Positions 34,118 through 42,660 of a DNA stretch of 50,903 bases are shown in pieces. The notes under the pieces were generated by a model, which made no database searches, had not been told where the DNA came from, and worked only from the letters and a program-made list of their open reading frames with translations. This DNA comes from Acetobacter lovaniensis. Its GTDB lineage: Bacteria > Pseudomonadota > Alphaproteobacteria > Acetobacterales > Acetobacteraceae. Position 1 is the stretch's first letter, and the number at the start of each line of letters is the position of its first letter. The stretch lies in the NCBI RefSeq assembly GCF_014207635.1, contig NZ_JACHIE010000019.1, positions 1 through 50,903 of the forward strand, given 5' to 3'. Made by a program: the position numbers and the translations under genes.

Positions 34118-34225
34118 ACGGGGACAGCGCCTGAACCTCTTGAAGGCAGGATTCTTTTTTTCAGGACGCTCGGGAGCCTGAAAAAACAGCGGCGTAAAAA
34201 CTACGCTCTATGCTGGGGGAATTGC

Positions 34226-34300
<75 letters not shown>

Positions 34301-34369
34301 ACTGCTTGCGGGGTTCTAGCCTTTTGGGCGCACCACCGCAAGAGTGGGGAGAACAAAAAAAGACGAAAA

Positions 34370-34783
34370 TTAATCGTCCCTATGCGTTTTTTCCATACGC
34401 TCGTGCTGCTCCTGCGCCTCGATGGACAGGGTGGCGATCGGGCGGGCTTCCAGACGCTTCAGGCCGATGGGCTCACCGGTTTCCTCACAGTAGCCATAGC
34501 TGCCGTTTTCAACCCGCTGGAGAGCAAGGTTGATCTTGCCAATCAGCTTGCGGGCGCGGTCACGGGTGCGCAGTTCAAGGGCGCGGTCCGTTTCCACGCT
34601 TGCGCGGTCGGTAATATCGGCCTCATGAATGCCACCTTCGGAAAGACTGGCCAGGGTATCCCCCGCCTCTTTCAAAAGATCAGCGCGCCATTTGAGCAGT
34701 TTCTGCCGGAAGTATTCCGTCTGAAGAGGATTCATGAACTCTTCTTCTTCTGACGGGCGATAATCTGGCGGTAAAGTAATCAT
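34370..34783 (-). CDS. dksA: RNA polymerase-binding regulator DksA
   Basis: About 137 aa from ATG 34783 (MITLPPDYRPSEEEEF). The coiled coil is about 20-90 and includes ADITDRASVETDRALELRTRDR, shown here only as context: the acidic tip residues D-x-x-D-x-A are present in ITDRAS. The zinc-finger region reads YGYCEETGEPIGLKRLEARP with a single cysteine, as is common in alphaproteobacterial DksA. It binds the RNA polymerase secondary channel and acts with ppGpp. It is a single gene downstream of tRNA-Thr(GGU) territory. Confidence 0.92.
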   Translation of the reverse strand: MITLPPDYRPSEEEEFMNPLQTEYFRQKLLKWRADLLKEAGDTLASLSEGGIHEADITDRASVETDRALELRTRDRARKLIGKINLALQRVENGSYGYCEETGEPIGLKRLEARPIATLSIEAQEQHERMEKTHRDD

Positions 34784-35073
34784 GTCAGTCGTCAGCCTTT
34801 GCAATGACAGGAAACCTGCCTTGAAAGAATGACGCGGCTTATAGCGGCATCATGCCCGTGCGCCAAGAATTTTATGCACAGATGCCAGAAGAAAAGCAGG
34901 AAGGGCGGTCAGTAAGATAAAAGAAAAACTGTTATTTGGAAAAAGTAATAAACAGAAAACATCCGATTATTAAAATTTCAATAAAATCTGATATGTGAAG
35001 CGCTGTCTCCGCCACATGGGTTTGTGCTTTGCGCAACAGGTGGTCCAATGGGGGGAAATCCTGACCACCACGC

Positions 35074-35105
35074 ATAAAAAAGGGGCCGTGTGAGCACGAC
35101 CCCTT
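35074..35105 (-). terminator. Terminator of ssb
   Basis: On the minus strand AAGGGGTCGTG pairs with CACGGCCCCTT (one mismatch) around CTCA, followed by TTTTTATG. It lies 28 bases after the ssb stop. The rest of the gap 34784-35132 is AT-rich with nothing recognisable. Confidence 0.8.
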
Positions 35106-35132
35106 GCAGGCACTATGGCGTGTGTTGCGTGC

Positions 35133-35732
35133 TTAGAACGGGATCTCATCATCCAGATCACCACCGCCCGAGGCATCCCAGCCGCCAGAAGCAGCGCCAC
35201 CGCCGCCGCCACCGCGCTGCGGGGCTGGCAGGCGGGAAGATGCACCCCCGTTACCGCCGTTCCTGTCGTTGCCGTAGTCCGGGCCACCGCTGGTGTTGTA
35301 GCCGCCGTAGCTGCTGCCACCAGTGCTGCCGCCAAAGCCACCCCCGCCAAAGCCGCCGCCACCTTCGCCTTCGCCGCCAGTGCGGCTGTCCAGCAGCACC
35401 AGTTCGCCACGGAAGCGCTCCACAATCACTTCGGTCGTGTAGCGTTCCTGCCCGCTCTGGTCGGTCCATTTGCGGGTCTGCAACGCGCCTTCAAGGTACA
35501 CCTTGCGGCCTTTGCGCAGGAAGCGTTCGGCGACCTCGGCCAGCCGGTCATTAAAAATGACAACGCGGTGCCATTCGGTCCGCTCACGTTTTTCGCCCGA
35601 GGCGCGGTCGTTCCATGTGTCGCTGGTGGCGAGGGAGAAGGACACGATTTTCTGCCCGCTCTGGCTGGAGCGGACTTCCGGGTCTTTGCCCAGATTGCCG
35701 ACCAGAATGACCTTGTTAACGCTTCCAGCCAT
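35133..35732 (-). CDS. ssb: Single-stranded DNA-binding protein
   Basis: A 199-aa product. The OB-fold covers residues 1-112 ([41 protein letters not shown]). A glycine-rich flexible linker follows (about 115-190), and the conserved acidic tip ends in LDDEIPF, which recruits replication and repair partners. It coats single-stranded DNA. Normal length and layout. Confidence 0.97.
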   Translation of the reverse strand: MAGSVNKVILVGNLGKDPEVRSSQSGQKIVSFSLATSDTWNDRASGEKRERTEWHRVVIFNDRLAEVAERFLRKGRKVYLEGALQTRKWTDQSGQERYTTEVIVERFRGELVLLDSRTGGEGEGGGGFGGGGFGGSTGGSSYGGYNTSGGPDYGNDRNGGNGGASSRLPAPQRGGGGGGAASGGWDASGGGDLDDEIPF

Positions 35733-35837
35733 GGTTCTCTTCGCCTTCTGTAACCTGTGAGTTCGTTTTGTTCCGGTCTGTGTAGCGCAGCACGGGGGGC
35801 ATGGTCTACCTATTGTGCGGGTGGTCCCACTGCGACT

Positions 35838-36425
35838 TTACGCCAGCCGCCAGATGGACAGGCGCGCGGCACCGTGCTGGCGTTCCGCCAGCAGTTCGTG
35901 CGGGCAGGCGGGAGCGCCCTCGGTCTCATCCGTAAAGGGCAGGGGTTCGTCGCGCCCGGTTTCAATCACGGCTATGGCGTTGGGGGCAATCCAGCCTCTG
36001 GCTTTCAGGGCGGCCAGAGCTGTGCCGGGCAGGTTCTTGTGGTAAGGCGGGTCCAGGAACACCAGAGTTGCAGGCGTTGCGCGGGCGGCTGGTGGAACGG
36101 TGACATCGCGCGGGTACACCGTGCAGCGTTCTTCCCACCCACAAGCATGGATGTTGGCGCGCAGGGCGGTGAGGGCCTGACGGTCGGTTTCAAAAAAAAC
36201 GGCTCTTTCTCCCCCGCGGGACAAAGCTTCCAGCCCGAGAGCGCCTGTGCCTGCAAAGGCGTCCAGCACATGGGCACCTTCCAGCAGGGCTGGTCCGCCC
36301 CACGGGGCATGGGCCAGCACGTCAAACAGGGCCTGACGCACACGATCCGCCGTGGGGCGTGTGGTGCCGCCAGAGGGGGCGGCCAGCACCCGGCCTCTGC
36401 GTGCCCCGGCAATAATGCGCACCAT
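35838..36425 (-). CDS. rsmD: 16S rRNA m2G966 methyltransferase RsmD
   Basis: A 195-aa product. The N-terminal block RIIAGARRGRVLAAP and RPTADRVRQALFDVL are RsmD hallmarks. The SAM-binding motif is LDAFAGTGALGLEALSRG (54-71) and the catalytic motif DPPY (125-128). It methylates guanine on the small-subunit rRNA. Its start shares a base with the rluB stop (TGATG), so it is co-translated with it. Confidence 0.95.
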   Translation of the reverse strand: MVRIIAGARRGRVLAAPSGGTTRPTADRVRQALFDVLAHAPWGGPALLEGAHVLDAFAGTGALGLEALSRGGERAVFFETDRQALTALRANIHACGWEERCTVYPRDVTVPPAARATPATLVFLDPPYHKNLPGTALAALKARGWIAPNAIAVIETGRDEPLPFTDETEGAPACPHELLAERQHGAARLSIWRLA

Positions 36426-37201
36426 CAGCGGGCCTTGTGGCGGGCTGGGGCGGACTGGTGGGCGGTTTTTTCTGGCGCTTTGGGTAACTGGTCACGCAGG
36501 ACGCGGGGCGGAATTTCCTCCAGTTCGCCTTTTTGCAGCGTACCAAGGGGGAACGGCCCGTAGCTGGTGCGGATCAGGCGGCTGACATGCAGGTTAAGCC
36601 CGGCCATGACCTTGCGGATCTCGCGGTTCTTGCCTTCCTTGAGCGAGACAGTGAGCCACGCATTATCGCCCTTGCGCGAGTCGAGGGCTGCAATAATGGG
36701 GCCGTAACGCACGCCTTCGAACACGCTGCCATGGGCGAGGGAGGCCAGCCGCGCTTCGTCCACCACACCAAACACGCGCACGCGGTAGCGGCGCAGCCAG
36801 CCGTTGGAGGGCAGTTCCAGCCTGCGGGCCAGTTCGCCATCATTGGTCAGCAGCAACAGTCCTTCGCTGTTCAGGTCAAGCCGTCCAACGCTGATCACAC
36901 GGGGCATGCCCTCGGGCAGGGAGGAAAAAACGGTTGACCGTCCTTCGGGGTCCTTGTGGGTTGTGACCAGCCCGTCGGGCTTGTGGTAGCGCCACAGCCT
37001 TGTGCGTTCCGGGGTTGCAACCGGCTGGTTGTCCACCAGAACAATATCGCCATCGGTGACAAAGGTTGCCGGATGCGTAACAGCCTGACTGTTCAGCCGC
37101 ACGCGCCCTTCCTCAATCATGCGCTCTGCATCGCGCCGGCTGGCTACTCCTGAACGTGCCAGCCATTTTGCAATGCGTTCTCCCCGCGCTTCCTGTGTCA
37201 C
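36425..37201 (-). CDS. rluB: RsuA/RluB-family pseudouridine synthase
   Basis: A 258-aa product. The start is set at GTG 37201 because it overlaps the upstream stop (GTGA) and gives MTQEARGERIAKWLARSG, the natural beginning of the S4 RNA-binding domain. The catalytic Asp is D109 in VGRLDLNSEGLLLLTNDG; KPDGLVTTHKDPEGR and EGKNREIRKVM are further family blocks. RluB modifies 23S rRNA; RluE/RluF-type alternatives are less likely because an S4 domain and this length fit RluB. It is the middle gene of a three-gene operon. Confidence 0.88.
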   Translation of the reverse strand: MTQEARGERIAKWLARSGVASRRDAERMIEEGRVRLNSQAVTHPATFVTDGDIVLVDNQPVATPERTRLWRYHKPDGLVTTHKDPEGRSTVFSSLPEGMPRVISVGRLDLNSEGLLLLTNDGELARRLELPSNGWLRRYRVRVFGVVDEARLASLAHGSVFEGVRYGPIIAALDSRKGDNAWLTVSLKEGKNREIRKVMAGLNLHVSRLIRTSYGPFPLGTLQKGELEEIPPRVLRDQLPKAPEKTAHQSAPARHKAR

Positions 37202-37929
37202 GCCTGTTCTCCTGCGGCCTGTACGAAGGCCTTGAAAAGTGTTCTGTCTGCCGGGTCTATGCCAAATTCCGGGTGCCATTGCACCCCAAGGCAAAAACGG
37301 TGGTCCGGGTCTTCTATGCCTTCTATCACGCCATCTTCGGCAATGGCATTCACCCGCCCGCGTCCGGGGGTGCCAACGGCCTGATGGTGGGCGGAATTAA
37401 CGGCAATGCGTCTGGCCCCGCCGGTTATGCGGGCCAGAAGGGTGTCGGGCTGGATGTCCACGCCGTGGCTTGCCTCATCCCGCGGGTTGGGCTGTTCATG
37501 CGGCAGGGTCGTGGGGTTTGTATCGGGCAGATGCTGGATCAGCGTTGCGCCAAGGTTTACGGCAATTAACTGCATGCCCCCGCATATGCCCAGTACGGGT
37601 ATGTTGCGTTGCAATGCGGCGGCCAGCAGGGCGCTTTCGGCCCGTGTGCGGCGCGGGCGCAGGGTTACGCTGGGGTGGCGCTCGGACGCACCATAAAGCA
37701 GGGGATCAATATCAAACGCGCCGCCGGTTATGAGCAGCCCGTCCAGCCTGGCTACGTATTCCAGCCCCAGTTGCGGGAACAGGGGCAGAGCTACCGGCAA
37801 GCCGCCTGCGGTGGCTACGGCGCTCAGATAATTCTCGCGCAGGGCGCACCATGCAAAGCGGGAGTAACGCTCCGCGCCGCCGTCTTCCAGATCAAGGGTA
37901 ATGCCAATAACGGGGCGCTCTGCTGCCAT
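37198..37929 (-). CDS. Class I glutamine amidotransferase, PuuD-like hydrolase
   Basis: A 243-aa product from ATG 37929 (MAAERPVIGITLDLEDGG); an ATG 18 bases earlier is possible. Nucleophile Cys in LGICGGMQLIAVNLGATLIQ is near residue 116; the His and Glu partners are in VQWHPEF. LITGGAFDIDPLLYG is typical of the gamma-glutamyl-GABA hydrolase branch (peptidase C26). It probably releases glutamate from gamma-glutamyl amines. It is coupled to rluB by overlapping codons, although the functions are unrelated. Confidence 0.88.
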   Translation of the reverse strand: MAAERPVIGITLDLEDGGAERYSRFAWCALRENYLSAVATAGGLPVALPLFPQLGLEYVARLDGLLITGGAFDIDPLLYGASERHPSVTLRPRRTRAESALLAAALQRNIPVLGICGGMQLIAVNLGATLIQHLPDTNPTTLPHEQPNPRDEASHGVDIQPDTLLARITGGARRIAVNSAHHQAVGTPGRGRVNAIAEDGVIEGIEDPDHRFCLGVQWHPEFGIDPADRTLFKAFVQAAGEQA

Positions 37930-38055
37930 AAGCCTGTGGTCCTGCACGAAAAGCCATTGGAAAACTGGAACTGTTTCGTGTCAGGTGCCACAGGTGCGTA
38001 AATTTTGCATCTTTTCCCGTCTGCCCCGTACCGGGCGGGTGCTTTTGGGCCGCTT

Positions 38056-38211
38056 CTAGCGGGTCAGAAACACCGGAATGCTGTGGGGCATCATATGACT
38101 ACTCACAACCGGCCTGGTAGCAGGGGTTGAGGACTCGCCGGGGAGCCTGTCTGCAACAGCAAGACCAAACCCCATTGCGGCCGCGGCCAGAATGAAAGAC
38201 AGAGAATGCAT
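38056..38211 (-). CDS. Possible 51-aa exported small protein
   Basis: A short frame starting MHSLSFILAAAAMGFGLAVA, a good signal-peptide or membrane-anchor sequence, followed by about 30 residues rich in Pro, Ser and Thr ending SIPVFLTR. GGAA elements lie upstream. It occupies an otherwise gene-free gap (37930-38396). No family is known to me; the coding call rests on the hydrophobic start and the clean stop only. The remaining gap shows no other feature. Confidence 0.4.
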   Translation of the reverse strand: MHSLSFILAAAAMGFGLAVADRLPGESSTPATRPVVSSHMMPHSIPVFLTR

Positions 38212-38396
38212 GGTTCCAACCTTTCCAGCCAAGAGTTGAGAGACGGTCAGATCATCATCCGTGCCCTCCGCAGAGTCTGGTGCGCTGTGCAGGGATAATG
38301 GCGACTTTAAGGCAGGATGGCAAAATTATGGTAAGGTTTGCAAGAAGAATATGATGGTGCAGCCCCCGACCTGTTCAGACATGCGGATACCCAGCC

Positions 38397-38909
38397 ATGA
38401 AAGGCGCTGCAATGGTGCATGATACGCCCCTCCATTCCGGCAGGGAGTCGGGCATGGAGCTGGCCTTGCAACAGGCCCATATGGCCGCCACGCGGGGGGA
38501 GGTGCCAGTGGGAGCCGTGCTGCTGGATGCGCAAGGCACGGTGCTGGCGCAGGCTGGCAACCGGGTGGAAGAACTGCAAGACCCCTCTGCCCATGCGGAA
38601 ATGCTGGTCATGCGTGCCGCCGTGCACCAGCGGCAGGGCCGCAGGCTGGCGGACTGCACTCTGGTTGTGTCTTTGGAGCCGTGCCCGATGTGTGCGGCGG
38701 CCATGGCGCATTTTCGGGTAGGGCGGCTGGTTTTCGGGGCGTATGACCCCAAGGGTGGCGCGGTGGAACACGGCCCCCGCCTGCCTTACCGGGCCGAGGC
38801 CCTGCACCGTGCGGAAATTATAGGCGGTGTGCGCGAGCGCGAGGCTGGAGAACTGCTGAAAAGCTTTTTCCGGATCCTGCGGGGCGAGGAGTCTCTGCCA
38901 CCTGCATAA
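38397..38909 (+). CDS. tadA: tRNA-specific adenosine deaminase TadA
   Basis: About 170 aa; the first 19 residues are not typical and the start may be at the Met before ELALQQAHMA. The deaminase motifs are SAHAEML with zinc ligand H66 and proton-shuttle E68, and SLEPCPMCAAAM with C96 and C99. It converts A34 of tRNA-Arg(ACG) to inosine. It acts as a homodimer. It stands alone upstream of the DegP gene. Confidence 0.94.
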   Translation: MKGAAMVHDTPLHSGRESGMELALQQAHMAATRGEVPVGAVLLDAQGTVLAQAGNRVEELQDPSAHAEMLVMRAAVHQRQGRRLADCTLVVSLEPCPMCAAAMAHFRVGRLVFGAYDPKGGAVEHGPRLPYRAEALHRAEIIGGVREREAGELLKSFFRILRGEESLPPA

Positions 38910-39086
38910 AACCTTGCACGCGAGGTGGGCTGAAGGCTTTTTTTTTCCGAAAAGGAAACCATGTTAGTTTTCAGGGCGTAAGGTGATGCAGGTTTTGGCG
39001 GCCTGTGCTGGCGCAGGTGGCGCCAGAACAGGCCGTGGTCACCCGAAACAAGTCCTGCTTGGGTACAACAAGGAACAGTCAAGATC

Positions 39087-40664
39087 GTGATGTCGGAAAA
39101 ATCTGTGACAAACGTTTGCACGCGTGGTGGTCGCCGCAACTGGACCAAGGCTCTGCTGGCTGGCTGCATGCTGGTTTCCGCCGTCGGGCCGTGGGCTGGC
39201 AGTGTGTCCTGGGCGGATACGTCCAGCATGATCAAGCCCAGCAACCCCGCCCAGCGGATTCCCGATTTTGTGGAGCTGGTCAAACAGGTCAAACCGGCGG
39301 TGGTGTCCATTACCTCCATGATCCGCTCCGACGCCGTGGAAGGTGAAGGCGGTGGCATGGGTATGGGCGGTGGGCCTTTTCCGTTCCCCTTTCCGTTCCA
39401 GATGATGCCCCAGCCCTCCAAGCAGCTGATTGAGGCGCGTGGGTCGGGCTTTGTCATCTCGGCCGATGGGTATGTGGTGACCAACAACCATGTGGTCAAA
39501 GGGGCGACCAAGGTCACCGTCACACTGGATGACGGCACAACCCTGCCTGCCAAGGTGGTCGGCCGCGATGGCAAGACCGATCTGGCGCTGCTCAAGGTTA
39601 CGCCCACACAGAAGCTGCCCTTTATTGAACTTGGCGAGTCCGATGACGTGCAGCCGGGGGAATGGGTGATTGCCGTTGGCAACCCCTACGGTCTGGGTGG
39701 CACGGTTACGGCAGGTATTGTCTCCGCCCGTGGGCGTGACATCAACGAAGGTCCGTACGACAACTTCATTCAGGTGGATGCCCCCATTAACCGCGGCAAC
39801 TCCGGTGGCCCGCTCTTTACGCAGGACGGCAAGGTGGTGGGGGTCAACACCGCCATTCTCTCCCCCTCTGGCGGTGGGTCGATTGGTATTGGCTTTGCCA
39901 TTCCGTCCGATACGGTGCGCAGCGTTGTGGACCAGTTGCGCAAGACCGGCCATGTGGTGCGTGGCTACCTTGGTGTGAACGCACAGGTTATTTCCCCCGT
40001 TATGGCCAGCGCGCTTAACCTGCCTGCTCCCGCTGCTGCGGGTGCGCCGCCCGCAGGGGCGCTGGTGGCCAGTGTCAGCCAGGACAGCCCGGCCGAAAAA
40101 GCGGGTCTCAAGGCCGAAGATGTGATTACCGACTTTAATGGCCAGAAAATTGCCTCCCCGCATGATCTGGCCGTGCGTGTGGCGGCGGTGGCTCCGGGTA
40201 CGCAGGTAACAATCGGCTTTGTGCGTGCGGGCAAGGCGCAGACGGCCACCACCAAAATCGGCAACCTCGCCAGCGCCACGGGAGATGCGGGTAAAACAGC
40301 AAGTACCGCAGGCGGGCAGCATCTGGGTGTGGCTCTTGCCCCGCTCAACCGCGATACGCGCCAGCAGCTTGGTCTGCCGCAGGATACGCATGGTGTTGTG
40401 GTGAGCGATGTGGAGGCTGGCTCTCCTGCGGATCAGGCCGGGATTCGTCCGGGGGATGTCATTCAGTCTGTTGGTGGCCAGCAAGTGGATATGCCCAAGG
40501 CGGCCGTCAGTCTGGTCAAAGCGGCTATGGCGGCCAAAAAACCGGTGTTGCTGCGTATTCTGCGGGATGGGCAATCCCTGTTCATTGCCATTTCGCCCGA
40601 TGGAAGTGCCGCAGGCCTGCCAGCGGATAACGGTGCCGGTAGCGGAGATGATGACGATAATTAA
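39087..40664 (+). CDS. degP: Periplasmic serine protease, DegP/HtrA type
   Basis: A 525-aa product. A signal peptide ends near residue 43 (GSVSWA). The trypsin-like domain has the triad H135 (TNNHVV), D165 (KTDLALLK) and S239 (NRGNSGGPL), with a Gly/Pro/Phe-rich Q-loop at about 86-110. Two PDZ domains follow (about 290-390 and 410-500). The end is acidic (GSGDDDDN). It degrades or refolds misfolded envelope proteins. A strong terminator follows. Confidence 0.95.
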   Translation: MMSEKSVTNVCTRGGRRNWTKALLAGCMLVSAVGPWAGSVSWADTSSMIKPSNPAQRIPDFVELVKQVKPAVVSITSMIRSDAVEGEGGGMGMGGGPFPFPFPFQMMPQPSKQLIEARGSGFVISADGYVVTNNHVVKGATKVTVTLDDGTTLPAKVVGRDGKTDLALLKVTPTQKLPFIELGESDDVQPGEWVIAVGNPYGLGGTVTAGIVSARGRDINEGPYDNFIQVDAPINRGNSGGPLFTQDGKVVGVNTAILSPSGGGSIGIGFAIPSDTVRSVVDQLRKTGHVVRGYLGVNAQVISPVMASALNLPAPAAAGAPPAGALVASVSQDSPAEKAGLKAEDVITDFNGQKIASPHDLAVRVAAVAPGTQVTIGFVRAGKAQTATTKIGNLASATGDAGKTASTAGGQHLGVALAPLNRDTRQQLGLPQDTHGVVVSDVEAGSPADQAGIRPGDVIQSVGGQQVDMPKAAVSLVKAAMAAKKPVLLRILRDGQSLFIAISPDGSAAGLPADNGAGSGDDDDN

Positions 40665-40695
40665 GGAAAACCTGTCCTGAGTTATCAGCAAAAAA

Positions 40696-40725
40696 GGCCG
40701 ACTCCTGTGGAGTCGGCCTTTTTTT
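40696..40725. terminator. Bidirectional terminator between degP and the FNR gene
   Basis: GGCCGACTCC (40696-40705) pairs perfectly with GGAGTCGGCC (40709-40718) around TGT, with an A-run before and a T-run after. It serves both convergent genes. Confidence 0.92.
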
Positions 40726-40756
40726 AATACTCTCATCCTGAGAGGTCGGCGTCTGC

Positions 40757-41539
40757 TCAGTCCGTTTTCTGCCCGGAGGCGATGTTGAGCAGAGTCGCAA
40801 CCGAGAGAATGCGGATACGGTGGTTTTCCGCGCTGGCAATCAGCAGGCTGCGGCGGAAGGCGCTAATGGTCCGGCTTACGGTTTCAATGGTCAGGCCCAG
40901 ATAATCGGCAATATCCACCCGCGTCATGGGGACAGAGGCCATGTTTTCCACCTCCTGCCGCCGGTTTGCGGTCTGGTGGAAGGCTTTCATCCGGTCGAGC
41001 AGGAAGGAGGCAACCTTCTCGCGCGCGGTTTTGCGGCCCAGAAGCAGCATCTGCTCCTGTGCTTCGGCCAGCTTGTCGGTGACTGCGGCCAACAGGCGGC
41101 GTTCAAAGGTCGGGTAATCGCTCAGCAAAGTTTCAAGCTGGGGGCGCAGGAAGCGGCACAGCCGCACATTATCCACCGTTTCTGCCCCAAAGGAGTAGGT
41201 TTGCGCCGTGCTCAGGCCCAGAAACTGGCCTGCATCGGCAAAGCCCGTAATCTGCCTGCGTCCATCGGGGAGGGATTTGAAGAGTTTGACCGTCCCGCGT
41301 GTGACATTGAAAAACGCCAGTGCGGGCTCTCCCTCCTCAACAATTGTCATGCCTGGCGGCAGTAATAACTGGCGGGAAGATTGGGCCAGTGCGGCAAGTC
41401 CTTCCTCATCCATACTGTTGCACAGACTCTTGTTCCGGATGTCACACACAAGGCAACGCATGACATCCATATCCGCTTTGGGGGCATGAACTGCCCCGCC
41501 AGCGGGTACGAAGGCAGATGTCTGGGGAGAAGATGTCAT
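40757..41539 (-). CDS. fnr: FNR/FnrN-type oxygen-sensing regulator
   Basis: A 260-aa product of the Crp/FNR family. The N-terminal cysteines C29, C32 and C40 have the C-x2-C-x7-C spacing of FnrL/FnrN proteins, with a fourth, C128, in the NVRLCRF segment; together they would hold an oxygen-labile [4Fe-4S] cluster. The helix-turn-helix (VDIADYLGLTIETVSRTIS) has the E-x-x-S-R recognition pattern for TTGAT-N4-ATCAA. A near-match box lies about 95 bases upstream and a perfect one upstream of ompW and hemN, which points to self-regulation and local targets. Confidence 0.92.
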   Translation of the reverse strand: MTSSPQTSAFVPAGGAVHAPKADMDVMRCLVCDIRNKSLCNSMDEEGLAALAQSSRQLLLPPGMTIVEEGEPALAFFNVTRGTVKLFKSLPDGRRQITGFADAGQFLGLSTAQTYSFGAETVDNVRLCRFLRPQLETLLSDYPTFERRLLAAVTDKLAEAQEQMLLLGRKTAREKVASFLLDRMKAFHQTANRRQEVENMASVPMTRVDIADYLGLTIETVSRTISAFRRSLLIASAENHRIRILSVATLLNIASGQKTD

Positions 41540-41634
41540 GCGATAAATCCAGAAAACCGTTTAATATCAAACGGTTACGGTTTGTAATAACGGTTAGGGC
41601 CGTAAAAGGTCGCCCAACAGCATTGTAACGTTTG

Positions 41635-41648
41635 TTGACATAAATCAA
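41635..41648. promoter_or_regulatory. FNR box (one mismatch)
   Basis: TTGAC-ATAA-ATCAA matches TTGAT-N4-ATCAA except for one base. It lies about 96 bases upstream of the fnr start on the minus strand and 194 before ompW, so it most likely serves the fnr promoter. Confidence 0.7.
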
Positions 41649-41760
41649 TCATGCCAAGGGATTATTTTAATTGCAGGCCAGAACTGCAAAAAAGTCGAAA
41701 CCGGGGTCTGTGGTTAAAAAGACACAGCTTTGACTCATCTTTGAGCAGTATGCGCCAGAC

Positions 41761-41774
41761 TTGATTTAAATCAA
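41761..41774. promoter_or_regulatory. FNR box (perfect)
   Basis: TTGAT-TTAA-ATCAA is a perfect palindromic FNR site. It ends 67 bases before the ompW start, and hemN follows ompW by only 9 bases. Activation of the ompW-hemN unit under low oxygen is the simplest reading. Confidence 0.85.
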
Positions 41775-41841
41775 GGTTGCATTGGCGTGGGCGTGGTCTT
41801 TCCGGCACAGAATTACAGTGCAGTGGAAGAGACAAAACACA

Positions 41842-42651
41842 ATGGTCAAGTTCCGTTCCTTTCTGACAGCTACAGTGGCAGGTGTGGCCGCCCTGACGGG
41901 TGCCGCTCAGGCGCAGACAGCAACCCCCAATGCTGCTTACGTCAATGCTCCGGTCATGAACCGCATTCCGGATGCGCAGAAGCCTTCTGGCCACTGCGGT
42001 ATCTTTGAAACCTGCGCCAGCACCAAAATCGGTCTGGGCAAAGGGGACATCATGATCCGCCTGTCCGGCGTTGGCGTTCTGCCGCAGGATCGTGATGCCA
42101 GAGTGTGGGCTTCCGGCCCGATCGCTGGTGGTGATCACGTTGCGCTGAAGAACACGCATCTTTCCACCACCAATCAGGCTATGCCGGAACTGACGGTTGA
42201 ATACTTCATCACCGACAATCTGTCGGTTGACCTGATCGCAACCAGCACCCGTCACGAAGTGTCCGCAATGGGCCCCAACGTACCGGGCGAACATCTTGAT
42301 GTTGGTTCCGCCTGGGTTCTGCCCCCGACGGTCACGTTTGCCTGGCATTTCCGTCCTCACAAGCGTTTCAACCCCTATGTGGGCGTTGGTGCGACCGCCA
42401 TGTGGTTCCACAACATGAACGGCGCTCTGCCGGGCACGAAGCTGAACTCCGGTTTCACCGGTGGCCCGTCTGTTAACGTTGGTTTCGATTATCAGCTGGT
42501 TGGCAACTGGTTCTTCAATGCTGACGTCAAGCAGATGTTCGTCCGTATGCATGCCTGGGAAAAAGGTGGCGCTCTGGGGACAAGCCGCATCACGGCCCAC
42601 GAATCCCTGGACCCCACCGTGGTGTCCGCCGGTATTGCATACCGCTTCTGA
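41842..42651 (+). CDS. ompW: OmpW-family outer membrane protein
   Basis: A 269-aa product from ATG 41842, chosen because it gives a clean signal peptide (MVKFRSFLTATVAGVAALTG, cleavage after AQA near 24). The mature part has OmpW blocks: KGDIMIRLSGVGVLP, PELTVEYFITDNLSVDLIA, LPPTVTFAWHFRP and FNPYVGVGATAMWF, ending VVSAGIAYRF with the terminal Phe of beta-barrels. OmpW forms an 8-stranded barrel for small hydrophobic molecules and is oxygen-regulated in enterics. A perfect FNR box lies upstream. Confidence 0.92.
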   Translation: MVKFRSFLTATVAGVAALTGAAQAQTATPNAAYVNAPVMNRIPDAQKPSGHCGIFETCASTKIGLGKGDIMIRLSGVGVLPQDRDARVWASGPIAGGDHVALKNTHLSTTNQAMPELTVEYFITDNLSVDLIATSTRHEVSAMGPNVPGEHLDVGSAWVLPPTVTFAWHFRPHKRFNPYVGVGATAMWFHNMNGALPGTKLNSGFTGGPSVNVGFDYQLVGNWFFNADVKQMFVRMHAWEKGGALGTSRITAHESLDPTVVSAGIAYRF

Positions 42652-42660
42652 TCTCGGCTG

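Noticed and set aside
39039..40736. Open minus-strand frame of 565 codons across the DegP gene
   Set aside because: DegP on the plus strand has signal peptide, triad and PDZ domains; the antisense frame has no recognisable feature.
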